Assembly (NCBI GenBank): GCA_902463235.1
Contig: CABQER010000029.1
Location: 1-10,240, forward strand
DNA length: 10,240 nucleotides
Direction of reading: 5' to 3'
Source: an uncultured Faecalibacterium sp.
Lineage (GTDB): Bacteria > Bacillota > Clostridia > Oscillospirales > Ruminococcaceae
Each line of letters starts with the position of its first letter. Within the stretch, counting starts at the first letter, position 1. Made by a program: the position numbers and the translations under genes. Below the pieces are notes generated by a model. It was not told the DNA's origin. It did no database searches and saw only the letters and a program-made list of their open reading frames with translations. Positions 5,273 through 10,240 of this stretch are shown here, piece after piece.

Positions 5273-7048
5273 ATGATCCCACACGAATACATCGAGGAGC
5301 TCACCCGCCGCACCGACATCGTGGAGCTGGTGGGCAGCTATGTGCAGCTCAAGCGCAAGGGACGGCTGTACGGCGGTCTGTGCCCTTTTCACAGCGAAAA
5401 AACGCCGTCCTTCTATGTGTACCCGGACACCCAAAGCTTTTACTGTTTTGGCTGTCAGGCAGCCGGAGATGCCATCAGCTTTGTCAAGAAGATCAACAAT
5501 ATCAGCAGCGGGGAGGCCATCAAGATGCTGGCTTCCCGCGCCGGGATGCCGGAGCCGCAGGAGGACGACAAGACCGGACGTCTGCGCAGCCGGGTGCTTT
5601 CCATGAACAAGGAAGCCGCCCGCTTCTTCCACGCCTGCCTGAACTCTACCGTGGAGGAGGCACGGCAGGCGCGTGCCTACTGGCGGCGGCGCGGGCTGGA
5701 CGATAAGACCATCGTCCGGTTCGGGCTGGGCTATGCCCCCAACGATGGGCAGGCACTGTACCAGTACCTGCGGGATAAGGGCTACAACCAGCAGGAGCTG
5801 GACGCCAGCGGCCTGTTCAAGCGCAGTCAGTCCGGCCGTATCTACTGCCTGTTCTGGAAGCGCGTCATGACCCCCATCTTTGACCTGCGCGGCAATATCA
5901 TTGCTTTTGGTGGGCGTGTGATGGACGACTCCAAGCCCAAATACGTCAACAGCCCGGAAACGCTGGTCTACCACAAATCCGAGACGGTGTTTGCCATGCA
6001 AATTGCAAAACGCAGCGCTTCCCGGCGGTTCGTGTTGTGTGAGGGCTATATGGACGTCATCAGTATGCAGCAGGCGGGTATCGATACCGCCGTCTGCGCT
6101 TGCGGCACCGCGCTGACCCCCGGGCAGGTGCGCATCATCAGTGAGTATGCCGATGAGGTCATTCTGAGCTACGACTCGGACGAGGCCGGACAGAAGGCGA
6201 CCCTGCGCTCGCTGGAACTGTTCCGCAACAGTCCGGTAAAGGTGGGCGTGTTGCAGATCCCCGGTGCAAAAGACCCGGACGAGTATATCAAGAAATACGG
6301 TCCGGAGCGCTTTCAGGCGCTTCTGGATGGAGTGGGCAACGCGCTGGACTTCCGGCTCAAGCGCCTGCGGGATCAGTATGATCTCTCGCAGGACGCGCAG
6401 CGTCTGCAATATATAAAGGATGCTGTGGAGATGCTGGCCGAGCGCTCTAACCCTACTGAGCAGGAGGTGTACGCCGGACGGCTGGCAGAGGAAACCAACA
6501 TCTCCAAAACCGCCATTCTGGCGCAGCTGGGCACCGCAGCAAAGCGGGCGGGTGGCAAGTACCGCCGGGAGAAAAACCGCGAGCTGCTGCGCTCCGGCGA
6601 GATGGATCAGATCAAGGTGCCATACAGCGCAGGCGGCAGTCAGGCACTGGGCATTGCCAGTGCCCAGCAACGGCTGCTGGCAGCTATCCTGCGGGAGCCG
6701 CGCTATCTGGAACTGGCCAAACAGCAGCTGACGGCGGAGCAATTCATCCAGCCGCAGCAGAAGGAACTATACGAAGCGATGCTCAATTGCAGCCGGGAGG
6801 GCGTGGAGCTCAGCCTGACGGCACTGCGGGCATTTGCAAGCGAAGAAGCATTGAATGAACTGAGCCGACTTGCGGCACAATACAGCGATGTGAACTGCAC
6901 CCCGGAGGATATCCATTTGTATCTGGACAGAATCGCCCGGGGAATGCCGGTTGCAAGCAAAGCTGCTGCAATGTCCGGCGATGAGATCACACAGTATCTT
7001 CAGTCGATGCGCGAAAAAAAGCAGGGGACGCTGCCCGAACAAGACTGA
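5273..7048 (+). CDS. dnaG: DNA primase
   Basis: Primase of 591 residues that makes RNA primers for the lagging strand and works with the replicative helicase at the fork. The start ATG 5273 gives MIPHEYIEELTRRTDIVELV, the usual N-terminus. An N-terminal CHC2 zinc finger uses C37, H40, C58 and C61 (CPFH and CFGC). The catalytic core and TOPRIM domain follow: FGLGYAPN (about 150-157), GRI and FGGRVMDDSKPKYVNSPET (about 212-230), EGYMDV with E257, CGTALT (277-282), DSDEAGQ with D301 and D303, and DPDEY (334-338). The C-terminal part from about residue 450 fits the helicase-interacting domain, with a conserved-type start QQRLLAAIL. All metal-binding acidic residues are present. The second gene of the dgt-dnaG-rpoD operon, it has a badly spaced ribosome site, in keeping with the low primase levels known in other bacteria. 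Confidence 0.97.
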   Translation: MIPHEYIEELTRRTDIVELVGSYVQLKRKGRLYGGLCPFHSEKTPSFYVYPDTQSFYCFGCQAAGDAISFVKKINNISSGEAIKMLASRAGMPEPQEDDKTGRLRSRVLSMNKEAARFFHACLNSTVEEARQARAYWRRRGLDDKTIVRFGLGYAPNDGQALYQYLRDKGYNQQELDASGLFKRSQSGRIYCLFWKRVMTPIFDLRGNIIAFGGRVMDDSKPKYVNSPETLVYHKSETVFAMQIAKRSASRRFVLCEGYMDVISMQQAGIDTAVCACGTALTPGQVRIISEYADEVILSYDSDEAGQKATLRSLELFRNSPVKVGVLQIPGAKDPDEYIKKYGPERFQALLDGVGNALDFRLKRLRDQYDLSQDAQRLQYIKDAVEMLAERSNPTEQEVYAGRLAEETNISKTAILAQLGTAAKRAGGKYRREKNRELLRSGEMDQIKVPYSAGGSQALGIASAQQRLLAAILREPRYLELAKQQLTAEQFIQPQQKELYEAMLNCSREGVELSLTALRAFASEEALNELSRLAAQYSDVNCTPEDIHLYLDRIARGMPVASKAAAMSGDEITQYLQSMREKKQGTLPEQD

Positions 7049-7096
7049 TCCCTGTTTTCCCTCCGGCTGGAGCTGGAGAGAAAAGGAGCAGGAATC

Positions 7097-8179
7097 ATGC
7101 AGAAATTGTCGCAAACGGAAGAACTTGCCCGCAGCCTTGCCGCAAAGGCTCACCGTCACACCCTGACACCGGAGCAGATCAGCCGTGCCATGGAAGAAGC
7201 AGATTTTGATATTGCACAGCTGGACGAGCTTTACGCGGCGCTGGAGCAGCGGGGCGTCCATCTGGCAGAGGGGGAGCCTACCGAACTGCCTGTACTGGAT
7301 GATGCCCAGATCGGCAGGTTAGAGAATGAGCTGTCCTCGGAGGGTGTGGCGCTGGATGACCCGGTCAAGACCTATTTAAAGGAGATCGGCCGGGTGCCGC
7401 TGCTGACCGCCGGGCAGGAGATGGCGCTGGCAAAGGCCGCTAGGGCAGGGAATGCAGATGCCCGCCGCGCTTTGAGCGAGGCGAACCTGCGGCTGGTGGT
7501 CTCGGTCGCCAAGCGCTACGCCGGGCGGGGACTGCCTTTTTTGGACCTGATTCAAGAGGGCAACCTCGGCCTGATGAAAGCGGCGGAAAAGTTTGAGCCG
7601 GAGCGGGGCTTCAAGTTCTCTACCTATGCAACCTGGTGGATTCGCCAGTCTATTACCCGCGCCATTGCAGATCAGGGACGCACCATCCGCATCCCGGTGC
7701 ATCTGGTGGAGAGCATCAACCGGGTCAAGAAAACGGCGGGTGACCTGCTGCACAAGAATGGGCGGGAGCCCACTGTGGAGGAAATCGCCGCCGCACTGGA
7801 TATGGAGCCGGACAAGGTGCGGGAGCTGCTGCAACTGTCGCAAGAACCCATCAGTCTGGAAACACCGGTGGGGGAGGAAGAGGACGCCCATCTGGAGGAC
7901 TTCATTCAGGACGAGGATGCCGGTGTCCCGGTAGATGAAGCCGGGCGTCAGCTGCTGCGGCGGGAGTTGCTGCATGTCCTTAAAAGCCTGACGCCCCGGG
8001 AGGAGCGGGTCATCACCCTGCGCTTTGGTCTGGAGGACGGCCGTGCCCGCACACTGGAAGAGCTGGGCAAGGAGTTCAACGTGACCCGGGAACGGGTGCG
8101 GCAGATCGAAGCAAAGGCACTGCGCAAGCTGCGCCACCCCAGCCGCGCAAAGCTGCTGCGGGATTATCTGGATGAGTGA
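7097..8179 (+). CDS. rpoD: Primary RNA polymerase sigma factor (RpoD/SigA)
   Basis: The housekeeping sigma-70 factor, 360 residues. It directs RNA polymerase to TTGACA/TATAAT promoters such as the one ahead of rpoB here. The start is ATG 7097 after AAAAGGAG (7080-7087). A short region 1.1-like segment (about 1-65) is followed by region 1.2 (DPVKTYLKEIGRVPLLT, 88-104), region 2 (ANLRLVVSVAKRYAGRGLPF from 129; DLIQEGNLGLMKA, 150-162; FSTYATWWIRQSI, 174-186, the -10 recognition and melting helix), region 3 (RIPVHLVESINRV, 198-210), the acidic linker of region 3.2 (about 255-280) and region 4 (LTPREERVITLRFG, 298-311; VTRERVRQIEAKALRKLRHP, 329-348, the -35 helix-turn-helix). Presence of regions 1.2-4.2 and its place after dnaG mark it as the primary factor. 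It lies 48 bp after dnaG and ends the operon at a strong terminator. Confidence 0.97.
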   Translation: MQKLSQTEELARSLAAKAHRHTLTPEQISRAMEEADFDIAQLDELYAALEQRGVHLAEGEPTELPVLDDAQIGRLENELSSEGVALDDPVKTYLKEIGRVPLLTAGQEMALAKAARAGNADARRALSEANLRLVVSVAKRYAGRGLPFLDLIQEGNLGLMKAAEKFEPERGFKFSTYATWWIRQSITRAIADQGRTIRIPVHLVESINRVKKTAGDLLHKNGREPTVEEIAAALDMEPDKVRELLQLSQEPISLETPVGEEEDAHLEDFIQDEDAGVPVDEAGRQLLRRELLHVLKSLTPREERVITLRFGLEDGRARTLEELGKEFNVTRERVRQIEAKALRKLRHPSRAKLLRDYLDE

Positions 8180-8198
8180 GCATTCCATATAAGAGGAC

Positions 8199-8237
8199 AA
8201 GGCCGCTGCACGGCATTCTGTGCAGCGGTCTTTTTTT
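8199..8237 (+). terminator. Intrinsic terminator of dgt-dnaG-rpoD
   Basis: Left arm GGCCGCTGCAC (8201-8211), loop GGCATTCT, right arm GTGCAGCGGTC (8220-8230), then seven T's. The stem is 11 bp with one G.U pair, and AA at 8199-8200 can pair with the first two T's. It lies 19 bp after the rpoD stop. The stem sequence is almost the same as that of the terminator after etfA, with a different loop. Confidence 0.94.
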
Positions 8238-8428
8238 GCGGCAGGGAAGTGCAAAAGTCACACTTCCGGGCACAAGAGTAAAGATAGACAAATTGCACAA
8301 GGGTGTTATGAACAGGAACGTGCAAAATAAAAAAATCAAGTACTTGGAAAGCAAACAACTACACGCTGCCGGGCGTTCGAAAACGAATCGAAAATTAAAT
8401 TTATTTCGGCAAAAAACTGAAAAATGGC
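8238..8428 (+). other. Intergenic DNA upstream of the rpoB promoter, no gene seen
   Basis: About 190 bp with no convincing gene on either strand. It holds an inverted repeat GGAAGTG (8245-8251) / CACTTCC (8261-8267). It also holds near-identical decamers GCACAAGAGT (8270-8279) and GCACAAGGGT (8296-8305), and two of three nearby copies of GTGCAAAA (8249-8256 and 8320-8327). The last 40 bases (about 8388-8428) are very rich in A and T runs and sit directly before the -35, so they may serve as an UP element for the rpoB promoter. Confidence 0.45.
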
Positions 8429-8457
8429 TTGACAACAGGGGTTTTCGGGTGTATACT
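8429..8457 (+). promoter_or_regulatory. Strong promoter of rpoB
   Basis: A perfect -35 TTGACA (8429-8434), a 17-bp spacer and a -10 TATACT (8452-8457), one mismatch from consensus. AT-rich DNA lies immediately upstream. The expected start is about 8463-8465, leaving a leader of about 190 nt before rpoB. This is the best promoter in the window and matches the specificity of the sigma factor encoded just upstream. Confidence 0.88.
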
Positions 8458-8463
8458 GCATTA

Positions 8464-8652
8464 GTATCACATAATGGACTAGTGCGCCAAAAAAGGAACT
8501 GCGATGGCTGCCGCTTGAGGGCTTGCCCCGAAAAGTTTGTGCAAAATGCCGGAACGTTTCACAAGACGCGGGTCGAATTATGTGTGTCTGCTCAAATTTG
8601 ACCCGTGTATACGACATCCCGTAGAGTATAAAAGTAAGGAGTGGTTGATTTT
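8464..8652 (+). promoter_or_regulatory. Structured 5' leader of rpoB
   Basis: A leader of about 190 nt with at least two adjacent hairpins. The first pairs CTTG (8522-8525) and GAAAAGTT (8530-8537) with AACGTTTC (8553-8560) and CAAG (8562-8565), with one mismatch and a bulge. The second is stronger: ACGCGGGTCGAATT (8566-8579) pairs with AATTTGACCCGTGT (8595-8608) over 14 bp, two of them G.U, around a 15-nt loop. Neither has a T-tract, so simple attenuation by an intrinsic terminator is not evident. Small frames lie within: ATG 8504, a four-codon frame behind AAGGA (8493-8497), and a 36-codon frame at 8546-8656 whose TGA overlaps the rpoB ATG. The ribosome site of rpoB is AAGGAG at 8636-8641. 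I recognise no named riboswitch or protein-binding leader. Confidence 0.5.
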
Positions 8653-10240
8653 ATGATGAAAGTCAAGCCCGTAAAGCTCGGCAAAACCGAGCGCATGAGC
8701 TTCTCCCACATCGACGAAGTCATCAGTATGCCGAACCTGATCGAGGTCCAGAAGAACTCTTATCAGTGGTTCCTGGACGAGGGCCTGAAAGAGGTCTTCC
8801 ACGATATCGGCACCATTGAGGACTACACCGGCAATCTGGCACTGAGCTTTGTGGACTTCCGCCTGGATAAGGAGCCGAAGTACAGCATCAAGGAGTGCAA
8901 GGAACGCGACGTGACCTATGCAGCACCCCTGCGCGTCACCGCCCGTCTGCTGAACAAGGAGACCGGCGAGGTGAAGGACCAGGAGATCTTCATGGGCGAC
9001 TTCCCCCTGATGACCGACGCGGGCACCTTTGTCATCAACGGTGCTGAGCGTGCGATCGTCAGCCAGCTGGTCCGTTCTCCCGGTGTGTTCTACGGCCATG
9101 CCAAGGATAAAGTTGGTAACGACCTGTACAGCGCCACCATGAACCCCAACCGCGGTGCATGGCTGGAGTACGAGACCGATGCTGCCAACGTGTTCTATGT
9201 TCGTATCGACAAGAACCGCAAGCTGCCTGTCACCGTGCTGTGCCGTGCACTGGGCCTGTCCTCTAACGAGGATATCCTGAACTATTTCGGCGAGGACGAG
9301 CGCATTCTGGCCACGCTGGAAAAGGATACCACCAAGAACCGCGAGGAGGGCCTGCTGGAGGTCTACCGCAAGCTGCGCCCCGGCGAGCCTCCCACGGTGG
9401 AGTCCGCTACCAGCCAGATCGATATGCTGTTCTTCGATCCGCGCCGGTACGACCTGTCCCGTTTCGGCCGCTATAAGATGAACAAAAAGCTGTCTCTGGC
9501 ACGCCGCATCATGAACCATGTGGCTGCAGAGAACGTGGTGGACCCCTTCACCGGCGAGATCCTTGTCGAGGCCGACAAGAAGATCGACCGCAAGCTGGCC
9601 GAGCAGATCGATGCTGCCGGCGTAGATCTTGTCGTGCTGAAGATCGATGATCCCATGAAGGACCAGCCCCACAATGTCAAGGTCATCACCAACGGCTGCG
9701 TGGACGCACAGGCCATCATTGACAACTACTACCCCGCATTCAAGGGTGTGGATGTCAAGGAGTGTGGCATCAACGAGCGCTGCTGCCTCAAGGAGCTGCG
9801 CAAGATCCTTGATAACGCTTCCAGCGCCGAGGAGGTCATGGAGAGCCTGAAGAAGGATCACGACCTGCTCATCGGCCGTACCGTCACCATTGACGATATC
9901 CTGTCCTCCATCAACTACCTGAATGGTCTGGGCTACGGCATCGGCACCACCGATGATATCGACCATCTGGGCAACCGCCGTATCCGCAGCGTGGGCGAGC
10001 TGCTGCAGAACCAGTTCCGCATCGGCTTCTCCCGTATGGAGCGCGTTATCCGTGAGCGCATGACCCTGCAGAGCCAGGATCAGAGCGTCATCACTCCGCA
10101 GGCACTGATCAACATCCGTCCTGTGGTGGCGGCCATCAAGGAGTTCTTCGGCTCCTCTCCGCTGTCTCAGTTCATGGACCAGAACAACCCTCTGGCTGAG
10201 CTGACCCACAAGCGCCGTCTGTCTGCTCTGGGCCCCGGCG
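8653..10240 (+). CDS. rpoB: RNA polymerase beta subunit (3' partial)
   Basis: Catalytic beta subunit of RNA polymerase; about 529 codons are present and the frame runs off the window without a stop. The start ATG 8653 (with a second ATG at 8656) lies 11 bases after AAGGAG and gives MMKVKPVKLGKTERMSFSHI, the usual N-terminus. Family marks include PNLIEVQKNSYQWF (about 26-40), the GTFVINGAERAIVSQLVRSP stretch beginning at residue 124, DIDHLGNRRIRSVGELLQNQ (in the segment around 435-455) and the start of the rifampicin pocket: LSQFMDQNNPLAELTHKRR (504-522) and LSALGPG. Q506, D509, H519, R522 and S524 match E. coli Q513, D516, H526, R529 and S531, so the classic resistance positions are wild type. 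P503 stands where E. coli has Q510. Codon choice is strongly biased, as expected for high expression. rpoC is expected downstream. Confidence 0.97.
   Translation, partial: MMKVKPVKLGKTERMSFSHIDEVISMPNLIEVQKNSYQWFLDEGLKEVFHDIGTIEDYTGNLALSFVDFRLDKEPKYSIKECKERDVTYAAPLRVTARLLNKETGEVKDQEIFMGDFPLMTDAGTFVINGAERAIVSQLVRSPGVFYGHAKDKVGNDLYSATMNPNRGAWLEYETDAANVFYVRIDKNRKLPVTVLCRALGLSSNEDILNYFGEDERILATLEKDTTKNREEGLLEVYRKLRPGEPPTVESATSQIDMLFFDPRRYDLSRFGRYKMNKKLSLARRIMNHVAAENVVDPFTGEILVEADKKIDRKLAEQIDAAGVDLVVLKIDDPMKDQPHNVKVITNGCVDAQAIIDNYYPAFKGVDVKECGINERCCLKELRKILDNASSAEEVMESLKKDHDLLIGRTVTIDDILSSINYLNGLGYGIGTTDDIDHLGNRRIRSVGELLQNQFRIGFSRMERVIRERMTLQSQDQSVITPQALINIRPVVAAIKEFFGSSPLSQFMDQNNPLAELTHKRRLSALGPG

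Noticed and set aside
5171..6742. A 523-codon open frame on the minus strand across dnaG
   Set aside because: Same effect of codon bias; no ribosome site or recognisable domain, and dnaG on the + strand explains the DNA.
8504..8656. UGA at 8516-8518 as a recoded (selenocysteine or readthrough) codon joining the two leader frames
   Set aside because: The downstream peptide resembles no known selenoprotein, and the hairpins are not placed right after the UGA. Termination is the simpler reading.
8578..10209. A 543-codon open frame on the minus strand across rpoB
   Set aside because: It mirrors rpoB codon by codon. GC-biased codons leave few stops on the opposite strand; the product is low-complexity and resembles no family, while the + strand is unmistakably RpoB.

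Overview
The window looks like chromosomal DNA from a butyrate-forming gut Firmicute of the Oscillospiraceae (Clostridium cluster IV, Faecalibacterium-like). This rests on the GC-rich genes, the clostridial electron-transfer flavoprotein pair, the dgt-dnaG-rpoD order and strong Shine-Dalgarno sites. The genus is inferred, not proven. All recognised genes are on the + strand. I see no mobile element, CRISPR array, tRNA or rRNA.

Layout: (1) 1-1965 holds the end of an energy-metabolism operon: etfB (5' end outside the window), etfA and a strong intrinsic terminator. (2) 1966-2433 is an AT-richer intergenic stretch with two further inverted repeats and, at its right end, a promoter carrying a perfect 19-bp palindrome and phased direct repeats. 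It drives (3) a secreted protein with two tandem CAP/SCP-like domains, the first of which has lost its cavity histidines. A terminator follows. (4) 3427-4106 is a YigZ/IMPACT-family gene whose extended -10 promoter abuts the preceding terminator. (5) 4167-8237 is an operon of dgt (HD-domain dNTPase), dnaG (primase) and rpoD (primary sigma factor), with a palindrome over its promoter and a terminator whose stem closely resembles the one after etfA. (6) 8238-8652 contains a near-consensus promoter with an AT-rich upstream element and a structured leader of about 190 nt. (7) rpoB runs off the right edge at the rifampicin-binding region.

Functionally, EtfAB passes electrons in the butyryl-CoA dehydrogenase reaction. 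The dgt-dnaG-rpoD operon links dNTP turnover, replication priming and transcription initiation (a variant of the macromolecular synthesis operon). RpoB is the partner of the sigma factor encoded just upstream. The genes are mostly ordinary housekeeping. The less ordinary material is in the control regions: two promoters whose palindromes span the -10/+1 region, a reused terminator stem, a structured rpoB leader with small upstream frames, and the apparent separation of rpoB from the rplJ-rplL cluster. I did not find a convincing new multi-gene system.
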